Shown: piece after piece, positions 1 to 12,719 of the stretch | Layout of the letters: each line of letters begins with the position of its first letter | How positions within the stretch are numbered: the first letter of the stretch is position 1 | Source: Apostichopus japonicus | Taxonomy: Eukaryota > Echinodermata > Holothuroidea > Aspidochirotida > Stichopodidae | DNA length: 64,000 nt | Assembly (NCBI RefSeq): GCF_037975245.1 | Contig: NC_092579.1 | Coordinates: 18,498,678-18,562,677, forward strand | Reading direction: 5' to 3' | Notes under the pieces: model-generated | The model's database searches: none | What the model saw: the letters and a program-made list of their open reading frames with translations, nothing else | Told to the model about the DNA's origin: nothing | Translations under genes and position numbers: made by a program

Positions 1-1379
<1,379 letters not shown>

Positions 1380-3500
1380 CTGAATATTTTGAAAGTTCAT
1401 CCAAATTGTTTGTGAAGCTCCTCCAATCCATATGATATGTTGTTCGTTTTTTTTTTTGTACCCTTTTTTTTTAATTTGCATGATGAATATTGGAGAGTAC
1501 ATAAGGTACTTTTATTACACCTGATATGCTGATAAGGTCACGTGTTACTCTCTTTGCCTTGATCCCGTGGCCTATAGCCTACAGCCACATTTAGTTCTGC
1601 ACGCAATCGTATAAGGAAGGACCTCATTGCTCGTATGAGTCTTTGCCAAACAACATGTTCAGATTACCTGATTTTATGTCACAAAATTCCATTAGATTAG
1701 TAAATAAAAAAAGTAGTAGCCCTTCTGGCCTTTTTGTCCTGACATTGTGGTTACCCTAAAACATTTACCCTAAAACATATCATCTCTTCGTCACAACTTA
1801 GATCACGAAACATTAATGATAGTTCATGTGATGATTGGGGATAGAAGCCAGTGTTATATTTCTTCAGAAGCATTTTCATAATTTGTTTGCTAAATGAATG
1901 ATCAAATTCCCTACCAAATTGATATGCATGAAAATGTGTGTCAGCAATTTATTTTGAAAAGCACCAGCATGTTCTTCCCGAAACTTATGTTGTATGATTG
2001 GTTACTCTGACCAACTACGTTGAACACTTATAGGCTGTAAGTCTTATCAAAAATGTTTTCGAAATGACGGTCACGAACTTGTTTGCAGAAATGTTAAAAG
2101 ATGACATCGTGTGGTGATTAAAACTGGTTTTATGTAGAAAAGTCATTAACGTATCCTAACTAAGAACATTAAAAAAACCTTGTGTTTATCGGAACCAAAC
2201 CGAAATCATTTTCTTCAAGTTTCTCAGTTGCGTAAAAATCTGTCCTACCGTTAGCTGGCTGTACTGACAACTAAGCCTAGCCAAAATAGCAAGTGCTTCG
2301 TGATTGAAATTTTATTTGAAAACAATACGCAAACTTTAGTACAATATTTTGTATCTTTCATGGAGGTTTTTAATGCATCAAAAATGAACTCATAATATTT
2401 ATTGCAGCTTCTTAAAAGATACGCACATTTTTTTGAGCTATTTAGCACATAGGCCTACGGACATTCTATGCCCATGCAAATCAAACGTCGGTCTCAAATC
2501 GTTGTTTTTTGTGCTTTCAAGTCGCTACGAGAGAGCAAACCATCATAAATACTAAGGCCCTACGAGGGCTTCGCCCCCTGAAAGCCCCCCCAACCCCTTC
2601 CCCCACTAGAGCTTTGGAATACATTCCGAAAAAATAAATTCCTCTCATTCATATATTTGCTTGTGCCTTCACCTCGCTACTACTAGTACAGGTACATTTG
2701 AATCAGCCCCCGGACCGCTAGGGATCAGTGAAATATTGCCATGGAATTCTACAGTAGGGTAATGTTGTATTATCCATGGAACTGCCTCCAGCTGCCTTAT
2801 CGACGTAATTATCCTAATTTAATTCGGTATTATTTCATTTCAATGACAAAAATAGGAATCGATAGATGCTCCAAATCTTCATTAGAGATTAATAACCCAT
2901 GATACATGCTTCTCGAAAAAACTGGCAACAAAATGAAGCTAATATACATTGATAAATCATGGTAACTACTCAGTACACGCCATCCATCGCTAGAACACCC
3001 ACAGAGTTTTCTTTTCATTGAAACAACTAAATAATTAGAGCCTTTGAAAGACGTACGCTCATAGCATGGAGCTATCTGTTTATAGCTCCATGCTCATAGC
3101 AAGTCGTTAGACCATTTTACTTGAGAGAAGGTTAAGATCAAGAGGATTTGCTCTACAGATTATCAGCATTCCACAAGCAACTTGGCTTCCACTCTCGCAA
3201 ACGTATAAACTGAGAGTCCTCAACGTCAATGTGAAGTGTCTATGTCCTCCGAGAATGTATACTTTCTAATACTTTTTCGCAGGTCACAATTTGAGGCCAT
3301 TGATTTTGACCTTACACTAAATTGACAAATCAAACCAAAGCGATAAAGTTGTGTACTTCGTTATAGAATGTGATCTGCCTGATCAGATGACTTCGTTGAC
3401 GACAATCGTTAGTTTATCAAAGAATTATAGAGACATATCGAGGATCTCCTAGTAGGTATGTAGTGCTAATTTACTATACAGTGGATGAAGCACCGCAGCT
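1380..3500. other. No gene recognised
   Basis: No convincing ORF, RNA gene or transposon end was found. A short GC-rich stretch near 2555-2605 (gggcttcgccccct type) resembles TE ends seen elsewhere but has no partner. A strong hairpin at 3064-3093 is listed separately. Confidence 0.4.
3064..3093. repeat. Perfect 12-bp inverted repeat (hairpin)
   Basis: GCATGGAGCTAT at 3064-3075 is followed by a 6-nt spacer and its exact reverse complement at 3082-3093. The octamer CTCATAGC flanks it on both sides. The same half-site recurs at 17444, 25011 and, with changes, near 24113 and 25128, so it probably belongs to a dispersed repeat family. Confidence 0.8.
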
Positions 3501-3529
3501 TTAAGATATGGAACGCCAAAAGGGCAATG

Positions 3530-5215
3530 TATTTTGTTGTCTCCTTTGATGTTGTCTCCTTTGATGTTGTCTCCTTCGATGCTGTTGTCTAATTTAATGT
3601 TGTTGTTTACTTTTATGTTGTCTCATTTGATGTTGTTGTCTCCTTTAATGTTGTTGTCTCCTTTGATGTTGTTGCCTCATTTAATGCCGTTGCGTCCTTT
3701 AATGCCATTGTCTACTTCAATGTTGTTGTCTCCCTTAATGACGTTGTCTCCTTTAATGTTTTTGTCTCCCTTGATGCCGTTGTCTACTTTAATGTTGTTG
3801 TCTCCTTTAATGTTGTTGTCTCCTTTGATGTTGTTGCCTCATTTAATGCCGTTGCGTCCTTTAATGCCATTGTCTACTTCAATGTTGTTGTCTCCCTTAA
3901 TGACGTTGTCTCCTTTAATGTTTTTGTCTCCCTTGATGCCGTTGTCTACTTTAATGTTGTTGTCTACTTTAATGTTGTTGTCTCCTTTAATGTTGTTGTC
4001 TCCTTTGATGTTGTTGCCTCATTTAATGCCGTTGCGTCCTTTAATGCCATTGTCTACTTTAATGTTGTTGTCTCCCTTAATGACGTTGTCTCCTTTAATG
4101 TTTTTGTCTCCCTTGATGCCGTTGTCTACTTTAATGTTGTTGTCTCCTTTAATGTTGTTGTCTCCTTTAATGTTGTTGTCTCCTTTGATGTTGTTGCCTC
4201 CTTTAATGCCGTTGCGTCCTTTAATGCCATTGTCTACTTTAATGTTGTTGTCTCCCTTAATGACGTTGTCTCCTTTAATGTTTTTGTCTCCCTTGATGCC
4301 GTTGTCTACTTTAATGTTGTTGTCTCCTTTAATGTTGTTGTCTCCTTTGATGTTGTTGCCTCCTTTGATGCCGTTGCGTCCTTTAATGCCATTGTCTACT
4401 TTAATGTTGTTGTCTCCCTTAATGACGTTGTCTCCTTTAATGTTTTTGTCTCCCTTGATGCCGTTGTCTACTTTAATGTTGTTGTCTCCTTTAATGTTGT
4501 TGTCTCCTTTGATGTTGTTGCCTCCTTTAATGCCGTTGCGTCCTTTAATGCCATTGTCTACTTCAATGTTGTTGTCTCCTTTAATGACGTTGTCTCCTTT
4601 AATGTTTTTGTCTCCCTTGATGCCGTTGTCTACTTTAATGTTGTTGTCTCCTTTAATGTTGTTGTCTCCTTTGATGTTGTTGCCTCCTTTAATGCCGTTG
4701 CCTCATTTAATGCCATTGTCTACTTCAATGTTGTTGTCTCCCTTAATGACGTTGTCTCCTTTAATGTTTTTGTCTCCCTTGATGCCGTTGTCTACTTTAA
4801 TGTTGTTGTCTCCTTTAATGTTGTTGTCTCCTTTGATGTTGTTGCCTCCTTTAATGCCGTTGCGTCCTTTAATGCCATTGTCTACTTCAATGTTGTTGTC
4901 TCCTTTAATGACGTTGTCTCCTTTAATGTTTTTATCTCCCTTGATGCCGTTGTCTACTTTAATGTTGTTGTCTCCTTTGATGTTGTTGTCTCCTTTGATG
5001 CCGTTGCCTCCTTTAATGCCGTTGCGTCCTTTAATGCCGTTGTCTCCTTTAATGTTGTTGTCTCCCTTGATGCCGCTGTCTCCCTTGATGCCGTTGCCTC
5101 ATTTAATGCTGTTGTTGTCTACTTCAATGTTGTTTTCTCTCTGATGCCGTTGCCTCCTTTAACGTTGTTGTCTACTTTGATGCCGTTGTCTCATTTGATG
5201 CCGTTGTCTACTTTG
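3530..5215. repeat. 18-bp minisatellite with 162-bp higher-order repeat (left arm)
   Basis: The monomer is about 18 bp, ATGTTGTTGTCTCCTTTA and variants, with a few 15-bp units at the outer end. Nine monomers form a higher-order unit of 162 bp: the landmark gttgcctc falls at 3671, 3833, 4013, 4193, 4355, 4517, 4679 and 4841. Two intervals are 180 bp, i.e. one extra monomer. Every unit is a multiple of three, so a 536-codon frame stays open by arithmetic alone. Its translation is a repetitive Met/Leu/Ser/Pro string with no protein character, and I do not call it a gene. Confidence 0.93.
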
Positions 5216-6172
5216 ATGCTGACGGCGCTGTTCACCAAAAGCAGTATGGTATGACGTCAAAGTACGTAATATAGCGCGCATATATGGATTGATCAGTATG
5301 TACGTGCACATAAATGTGACGGCACAATCAAGTTCTAGCTAGATAGGCCCGAGCCAATAGGTTTCCGTACGTATAGGTTATAAGGCTATATACAACTAGT
5401 TAACAAGTCAAAAGACACAGACATATCGTCAAATGCCCTGTTTTGTGTACACTCACTGGCTGGCACACACTCGCTCGCCGTCTTCATGGCTACTGCATAT
5501 TCGATTAGCCCTATCATGATTCATTGACTGAATACATTTTGAATTTATGATTATAAAACTAAAAGTATTAAAACTCCGAATGTACACAAACACCTTGTAC
5601 ATATGTACATCGGCTACACGTATACAATTACAAATGCACTGTTTTATTGTGTTGTATACTATACACAGTACAGTAGGCTACATTACATGTGTTGTGTGTA
5701 GAGCGGAGTCAAGCGAGTATACAAACGGTCGAGGACTACCTATAATGGGCGCAGTAGTTGGGAACAGTTGCTTCATTGTGTTGAGAACACTTTATACTTT
5801 CGTTCATATATACCTACCAAAAGTTTTGGAAAGTTGCTAATGTGAATATCTTGAATTTGTTCGTGTTGATCATACTGGTATCGACTGAGTATTGAGGGAT
5901 CCATGTTGAATAGTTAAGTATATCACGTGCTCGCTGAGAGCCAATCAGAATCGAGGAAATAATTTCAGTGTCAGTTCAGTTTGGGAAAAAAATATTCGCG
6001 GCCCGGGCTATGCTGACTTTATTACCCCCTCTCTTCTAAAGTTGTCGATCACCAGTTGATTATACTCCAGTCTGGATAGAATTCCTTCCATACTTCTGAG
6101 CTGTTGTGAGAACCTAAATAACGGCAGTACAGGTGAAGCACGACAATAAGAAAACGCAGTAGGCCTAGGCCC
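5216..6172. other. No gene recognised (between outer arm and inner element)
   Basis: Unique-looking sequence between the minisatellite arm and the TACACTGTTA end of the inner element. The matching segment on the right side is much shorter (11609-11831) and I saw no clear similarity between them. Confidence 0.4.
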
Positions 6173-6923
6173 TACACTGTTAAAACACTGGGTAAAAAAA
6201 ATGTTGGGCAAGTACCCTTTCAACTATGTTGGTCAAATAGTGCCCAATTTATATATAAAAATGATCGAATCGCAGATTAGTTTGTTTACCCATCGAGTTG
6301 GTAAACTCCGTGCTCATATTTGTCCACATGTTGGTCTTTTCTGTCATCGTAATCGTATGTTGGGCGAAATTTCGGTTCTTTATACCATACGCTGGGCAAG
6401 CATTCGGCTTTACCTTGGCGACGTTTACCAACGTTGGGCAACTTTGCATGCAAAGTTTGCTTGAGCGCGCGTGCACGACGAAGGGTTACATACATATTCC
6501 GTCGAGTTGACAGCCTCAAAAGTCGAAATGGAAGATCTACTCAAGAGCTGGGGGTTGTTTGTTCCCGACATAATTCAGTCTATGAAAGGTAATCATTTCA
6601 GTAAAGGGATTGAAGTAATCGGAATAAACTGGGACGATTCTTTCACACAATTTTCATCAACATTTTGTACTCCTATGCGAGGCCTAGTAGTAATACTAAC
6701 GTTAGCGTATATAGCCTATACAGTAGTGTAGCCTATCACAGTGACAAAAGGATACCTGTATACCGACGTACGTATTATAGGCCTACTCGAGTCCTAGGCT
6801 AGTTAAGGTTAAGTGTGGAGTTCGAACTTCCAATAACCTTTTCTATCCTTAAAATAAGCCTATGGTGATCCGTGGTTGAAATATTGGGCTTATGTTTACA
6901 ATGTGTATCGTTTTTATTACAAA

Positions 6924-7201
6924 GTGGCTATTCTTACGACTGTTCGTAAGAATAATTTCCGATTACGAATGCGCAGTTGCTATTTTTATGACAGGAGTAC
7001 TATTTTTTACGACCAGGAGTAACAATAATTTCCGGTTAGGGTTAGTGTTAGGGTTAGGATTGGGGTTTAGGGTTAAAGTTAGGGTTAGGGTTACCCCTAC
7101 TACATGCGCAGTTGCTTTATTTACTTTATTGTGCTTGAATTCGCCTTTGTTGTAAGAATAGTTTATAAATAATTGTTATGACTAGTCGTAAGAATAGCCA
7201 C
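6924..7201. mobile_element. MITE with ~18-bp TIRs, carrying telomere-like repeats
   Basis: GTGGCTATTCTTACGACT at 6924-6941 is exactly inverted at 7184-7201. The interior shows further copies of the cgtaagaata motif and a TTAGGG-like tract. It sits in intron 1 of the gene relic. No clear target-site duplication was seen. Confidence 0.7.
7034..7094 (+). repeat. Interstitial telomere-like (TTAGGG)n tract
   Basis: About ten perfect or near-perfect GGTTAG/TTAGGG hexamers in 60 bp (ggttagggttagtgttaggg and on), inside the MITE 6924-7201. The location suggests spread with the transposon rather than a former chromosome end. Confidence 0.8.
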
Positions 7202-7744
7202 GGCCTTTTTATGATGCTACAGTGGCAAGCTACAGTAGCTTCAGCATATTACGGTAATTTCTTAGTGTTTATTGTAGATAATATAGAAACTGTAGATCAA
7301 AGGACAATAAATTAAGTCAGCAGAGGTCAAACAATGACCTTTAACCATATAACCTCAGGAACAACCAGGTTGATGATGTTAAGTATGTTCTGTATATTTC
7401 CCATATTGAATACAGGATCACTATCTTTCTTTGAATGGGGGGGGGGGCAGGGGGATCTCCCAGCTACTTACCTACCCTATTGTTTCTAACCTGATGACTA
7501 TTGAATTTGGTATTTACTTCCTGATAGACTATTATATTACAACAACCATTGATTTTGAGGTTTTTATGCTTTGCTAAATTTGGCATTTTGGTTTTCACTT
7601 GCAGAGGAGAAGGACAACCTGTCATTGCTCATGTTACCACTTATTTTTGGGACCAGAAGCAAGGCCAAAACTGGAGGACGATCAGCGGCAACAGATCATG
7701 CTTCATCATTTATTGAATTAAAAAGGGTATGTCTAAATGCATTA

Positions 7745-8110
7745 TTCATATCAGCTGCTGACTTTGCTTGTAATCAGCTAGGGTTTGAATCTCGTAATCC
7801 AAGAATCAGTGGTTCAAATCCCGGCTACATTGTGTCCTTAGGCAAAGCACTCTTATCTTGATGGCCTCACTCCACTCAGGTGAAAATGTGAACTTGTGAG
7901 GAACCTGAGCAAAACCCTGTGTGGATTACAAAGACTGCAGCAACTTACTCTCCATGATTGTTGGAGAATTGTGACTGGCTCCACTGATCTGTAAAACCCT
8001 TTAATCTGTATTTTCATCATTATTGTTATTGTTGTTGTTGTTCTTTTTTTTTTGTTCTTCTTGTCGTCGTTGTTGGTGGTAGTAGTAGTAGTATTAGTAC
8101 TTAGCAGTAG
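7745..8110 (+). repeat. tRNA-derived SINE-like sequence with microsatellite tail
   Basis: GGTTCAAATCC at 7811-7821 matches the Pol III B-box consensus and is preceded by an A-box-like segment near 7775. The following tgtgtccttaggcaaagcac is a phrase common behind the B box in tRNA-derived SINEs of marine animals (recollection). It runs into a GTT/GTA-rich simple repeat (8025-8100). It lies in intron 2 of the gene relic. The exact 3' end is uncertain. Confidence 0.5.
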
Positions 8111-8850
8111 TATCAGTAGTATGAGTGTAGTATTGCTATTGTTGGGCATTGGATTGTGCAAAATCCCTGAGTTCAAAACTAGCATGTACCCATTGTGATC
8201 TACATTTATATTTCGAATGGGAAGGAGGTGCCAACTAATGCCCTACGACGATCTCCTTGTTCACTTGGATGATCTTAAGTCAGTCAAGTCTCTCCAAACT
8301 AATTCTACATATGAATCAGTGGTGTGCTGGTATCATCCTACTGGTTAGACATATCAAAAGGGAGCGTTTCCAGTTTTAATTTATACTACAAGTTCAATAA
8401 CATATTTGTGATATGCATAAAGTAAATGGTTTTGGCTGTAATATAGAACACAACAAAAATAAATAAATTTGAACATGGAATACTAAAAGCTACTTTTCAT
8501 TGCTTCTATTGGTTTCACAGGAGCACACCCGTTTGCCTTCATACTTACAGGGAATAAGCAGTGAATGAAGATCTCAGCCTTTCATCCTTGGGATTTACTC
8601 AGACTTCAAGCTGACACCATCACAAGTGTTTATTATCTTGGAGAGGCACGCAGTGAGCGTGCAGACACTCTCTCAAGGAGTCGACATCTGCTATAAAGCA
8701 CATTACATATTCAACTTGCAGTACCAGCACCACTGCCGAAATGTCTGGGATTTCATTGAAAGTTGCATATATAAGCAATCAGGAATGAAGAATCTTTCCT
8801 CCTCCATCCGGTCTTTCAGAGCTTTCATGAAGAATGCTGCCAGTCCTTAA

Positions 8851-11200
8851 ACAGTTTATCACCTGGCTCGGAGCCTTTTTTCCTCGAGGTATCATAATGG
8901 GATACATAACCAAAGCCCTAATACAGCTGTTTCAAACTTCGACACAAATTACAAGGTGTCTAGAAATTCATTTTTGAAGCATGCATTTATCATGGAATTT
9001 GGTAAAAAAAGTGGATGATACAAGTATATGTAGGTTACATTTGTGTAATGAACGTGCTGAAATGGGCAGTAATGCAGTGATTTTACGGCTAATTAAGGAA
9101 CTATTTAGCTACTGTAGCACTTAAGTTAAGATATTTCACAGAACAATGTACAACTGAACATCTAGATTTGAACTTACTCTGTTATTGTATTCAAAATGAC
9201 AACATTATTAAGGGCACCCATGAAAGGCAGAGCTTCATGCACAATGTGACTGCAAATATTTTTTGGAAATTACTCTTGATTTGAACCACCAATTAAAATT
9301 CTTCCAGCAACTACTGTGTGATGAGCTAGTGTACAATGAACTGACATACTTGTGCTCTTTCTATCCACTATTTTTACATTTTTACATATGTAGAATAGAC
9401 CCTTCCCCCTCCCCCATCTCAATGTTATGAACTTGCAAACATTTCCTTAGCCTGTGTTACCTTGTATATTTGGAAACTGAAAGGAAACTGAACAGTGTGC
9501 CTTACGTGACTAATTTGCATTAGAATATCAGTATAAAATGCATATCAATTAAATTTTACCTTGAAGTTATTCCTCAATGTGTCCTTTTCAGATATAGTAG
9601 GCACCTTAGCAGATTTCTCTCAATGCTTCACAGGATTTATTGATTTCCTCCAAAAAGTTTAAAATTCTTCATTTCTCTGCATGACTTACGTGACAAATGT
9701 TGAGGGCGAAATAATTTGCAATGGGAAAGCATTAATGTTTCGCAGTGGTGACAGAATTTATTTTGGGTTTTCAAAGTTCAGTAACTGTAGGCTTCTAGCT
9801 TAACTACAGACTTGTACTGAACATGGTATTGAAAACAAGTGTAAAATTTCGCTCTGATTTGTGACTTACGTCACGTGGAATGGCCCTAAAGAATGTTATC
9901 AGTTTTTAAATCATATGAACATTGTATAGCTTGCTTCACAGCACAGAAACACAGAAATTAGCATAGCAATATATCAAAATTTGTGGATCTTTGTTTTAAT
10001 TATCATGAAGAACATTTTCAAAGACATTTTTTTGCCAGCCCTCATATCTCCTGTAATACCATTATTCATTAGAACAAAAGTTTAAAAGTGTTCCATTCAT
10101 GTTCATCTAAAAAAGAGACCTTTTCCTATTCAACAGTTTAAAGATGGCTAGTTATGTAGTAATCATTTTGTGGAAAATGTTTTGCCAATATCATTAGATT
10201 GTGGAAGACAATTGTTCAAGTGCAAAAGAAATTGCTCTAAATTTTGTAAATTCAACTTTGTACATGGTTCCACATAATTATTAATTAATTAATGATGAGT
10301 TTAAAAGACTCCAAAGGTAATAAGTGATTAGCTATGGTCAGAAAACATAGGTCCTAACATAGATCTAGAGAGGGAGTGAGTCTGACCACAGCAAATTTCC
10401 ATTTCCTAAACAAGAAAAGACAGCAAGGGCAGTACTGGGCTGAAGGCAGTTAGCATTTAGGTACAAGAACATTGCTAACAACCTGTTTTGCTTCCTGTTT
10501 AACTATAGTATGGAGCTTTACACCCCCTGATTGCAGCCCATTTTGATCCACCCTTGCATTGGTTAAATATTTATTTTAACCAGTACACTTTCATACATGG
10601 GTACTCCAGAAATGGAGGGTGTATATGTGCTTTTGATCCACATTACTGAAACTTTTGGGGTTAAACTTAAGGTAAAAGGTTAAAATATTAATGCAAAGTT
10701 GGTGTATGATGTACAAGGGGGATTTTAGTTCTCATGGCAAGGAATCACAAAGCCATTGGCATTTTTTTCCATAAAATTTATCCTGTGGGATTCTTAAGAA
10801 AATTGAGGCCACAAATGTTAATGTCACTTTAGGGAAGGTTGTTTTCAGATCAAAATGAGTTTCCAAGTAATTTGCGTGAACCCTACATAAATGAAGCATA
10901 TGGCTTCATTAATTAATTTATTTCAGTTCATACCCTTGTTTCAAGAATACCTGAATTTAAGACTTCTTATATCAAATTATACTGTTCAGTCAACAATAAG
11001 TTTCTTCAACCATTATAGTTATATGTCTTGTTCAAGTTCAGTTCATTCAACAATAAGTTTATTCACCCATGATAGTTATACATGTCTTCTTCAAGGTCAG
11101 TGAATAAAGGTGTTCCAAGTATTACAAAATACAGTATCTTTCTTTATTTCAAAGGATGTGATGTCTTAGATTTTTTAGAATTCCAACAGTTCTTTTCCAT
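8851..11200. other. No gene recognised (interior of TIR element)
   Basis: AT-rich sequence after the last exon of the gene relic; part may be its 3' untranslated region. A pair of ~58-bp tandem repeats lies at about 10984-11101 (tcaacaataagttt units). TTACGTGAC-like motifs occur at 9501, 9686 and 9864. No transposase was seen. Confidence 0.4.
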
Positions 11201-11831
11201 TATTGCCCAACACGATCTAAGAAACCCCCAACAGGTGGAAGTGGTTCAGGATTAACCCAACATTTGGTTGTTGCAAATGCCCAACAAAATCCATGAATTG
11301 TCCAACAATTGGGACAAATTTAGTATACACCCAACAGGTGGCTAAATGAACTGCCCAACAGATGGATCCATTACTGGTGCCTTAACCCATACGTTGGTTA
11401 AATGATTTGCCCAACAAAATGAATGACCCACCCAACAGTTGGGGAAATGGCTAACCTGAACAGTTGGGTAATTCCCCTCCCAACTGTTGAGAATTTATTA
11501 TACCTATTTGGGTTGGTCAATTTTTGCCCAACTTTTGAGGTTGCTGAATACATGCCCAACGTTGGTTAAAAAGTTGGGTAAATTTTGCCCATTATTTTTA
11601 ACAGTGTACATGTATTCTCGGAATATGCGAATAGCGTGACTTTACTACGTACATTTACATCACTCACATCAGTCTATTACAGTCTAGTAACCGGTCGTGC
11701 AGCGCACCACTGCACCGTACGCATTACGTACACGTTGTATCCAGGGACCAGCTAGACCTCAACGAACATTTAGATTCCCGCCATTTTACAATAGCGCTAA
11801 ATTATATACTAAAAGTAAACAACATATTAGA

Positions 11832-12343
11832 GAACGGCATCAAATGAGACAACAACATCAAAGTAGACAACGGCATCGAAGGAGACAACAATATCAAAGT
11901 AGACAACGGCATTAAAGGAGACAACAACATTAAAGTAGACCATGGCATTAAAGGAGGCAACGGCATCAGAGGAGACAACACCATTGAAGTAGACAACAAC
12001 ATTAAAGTAGGCAACAACATTAAACGAGACAACAACATTGAAGTAGACAATGGCATTAAAGGAGACAACAACATTAAAGTAGACAACAACATTAAAGTAG
12101 ACAACGGCATGAAAGGAGGCAACTGCATCAGAGCAGACAACAACATTAAAGTAGACAACGGCATTAAATGAGACAACGGCATCAAATGAAACAACGGAAT
12201 AAAAGTAGACAACAACATCAAAGGAGACAACAACATCAAATGAGACAACATTAAATAAACAACAACATTAAATTAGACAACAGCATCGAAGGACACAACA
12301 TCAAAGGAGACAACAAAATACATTGCCCTTTTGGCGTTCCATA
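11832..12343. repeat. Minisatellite, inverted right arm of the giant element
   Basis: Reverse-complement version of the left-arm minisatellite (ggagacaacaacattaaa units), about a third as long and without the regular 162-bp order. The outermost ~48 bp equal the left end. The minus-strand 149-codon frame over it has the same Met/Leu-rich repeat artefact. Confidence 0.92.
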
Positions 12344-12349
12344 TTAAGA

Positions 12350-12538
12350 AACATTGAGACGATTGAAGACGATGGCACTTGTACAAAGTACACACAGATA
12401 AATGTGTTCGTAGGAAATAGGTAAGACACTAAAACAATAAAATAGCTATCCACTGCCAAGTATTGAGGCGAAGGTCCCAGGGGACGTAAAACTCCAATAG
12501 GAAATACTATATTCTGTAACTGTGTCGTGAGGCCAAAC

Positions 12539-12540
<2 letters not shown>
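12350..12540. other. Short unique stretch
   Basis: Flanking DNA to the right of the giant element, up to the next (TA)n tract. Nothing recognised. Confidence 0.4.
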
Positions 12541-12609
<69 letters not shown>

Positions 12610-12634
12610 ATATATATATATATATATATATATA

Positions 12635-12716
<82 letters not shown>
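12541..12716. repeat. (TA)n microsatellite
   Basis: About 175 bp of TA dinucleotide with a few TC/TG interruptions. A transposon (12717-14854) begins exactly at its right edge, and short TA sequence resumes after that element at 14855, so the element probably inserted into the microsatellite. Confidence 0.95.

Positions 12717-12719
<3 letters not shown>

Larger units (their letters stand above)
6528..8850 (+). pseudogene. Three-exon gene relic resembling SAMD3-like proteins
   Basis: Exon 1 (6528-6588) starts with ATG and ends at AAAG|gtaatc. Exon 2 (7605-7726) follows ttttcacttgcag and ends at AAAAGG|gtatgt. Exon 3 (8521-8850) follows ttggtttcacag and ends in TAA. The three join in frame with phases 1 and 0. 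The product begins MEDLLKSWGL, contains LLMLPLIFGTR, and after residue 76 meets an in-frame TGA (8566-8568). Beyond the TGA the frame stays open for another 94 codons, including VDICYKAHYIFNLQY and RNVWDFIES. From memory, this C-terminal pattern resembles animal proteins annotated as SAM-domain-containing protein 3-like, whose starts are similar, but here the long middle is absent. Without readthrough it is a pseudogene. It lies inside the TIR element 6173-11608, so it is probably a captured, internally deleted copy. The splice model is my inference; family identity is moderate at best. Confidence 0.5.
6173..11608. mobile_element. TIR element with TACACTGTTA ends, carrying a gene relic
   Basis: The left end TACACTGTTAAAA at 6173 matches, inverted, TTTTTAACAGTGTA ending at 11608. 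Inside both ends are arrays of a short motif in opposite orientation: TTGGGC-type repeats at about 6200-6440 and GCCCAAC-type repeats at about 11200-11590. The ends fit either TA target duplication with CACTGTTAAAA termini or longer termini; no longer duplication is visible. No transposase ORF is recognisable, but three exon-like segments of a cellular-type gene lie inside (6528-8850). The element itself sits inside the larger element 3507-12343. Confidence 0.7.
3507..12343. mobile_element. Giant inverted-repeat (foldback-like) composite element
   Basis: The two ends are inverted copies. The left starts TATGGAACGCCAAAAGGGCA at 3507 and the same sequence ends, reverse-complemented, at 12343. 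The match continues perfectly for roughly 48 bp and then runs into minisatellite arms (3530-5215 and 11832-12325). The hexamer TTAAGA directly flanks both ends (3501-3506 and 12344-12349), as expected of a target-site duplication. No transposase was found, so it is presumably non-autonomous. A 6-bp duplication with long terminal inverted repeats is known from Polinton/Maverick elements, and 6-7 bp from Dada elements, but no gene of either was seen and the superfamily stays open. It contains a second element at 6173-11608. Confidence 0.75.

Noticed and set aside
3534-5144. 536-codon open frame rich in Met, Leu, Ser and Pro
   Set aside because: It is the translation of an 18-bp minisatellite whose period is a multiple of three. 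The inverted copy gives the same kind of frame on the other strand.
11802-12251. 149-codon minus-strand frame
   Set aside because: Same minisatellite artefact in the right arm of the giant element.
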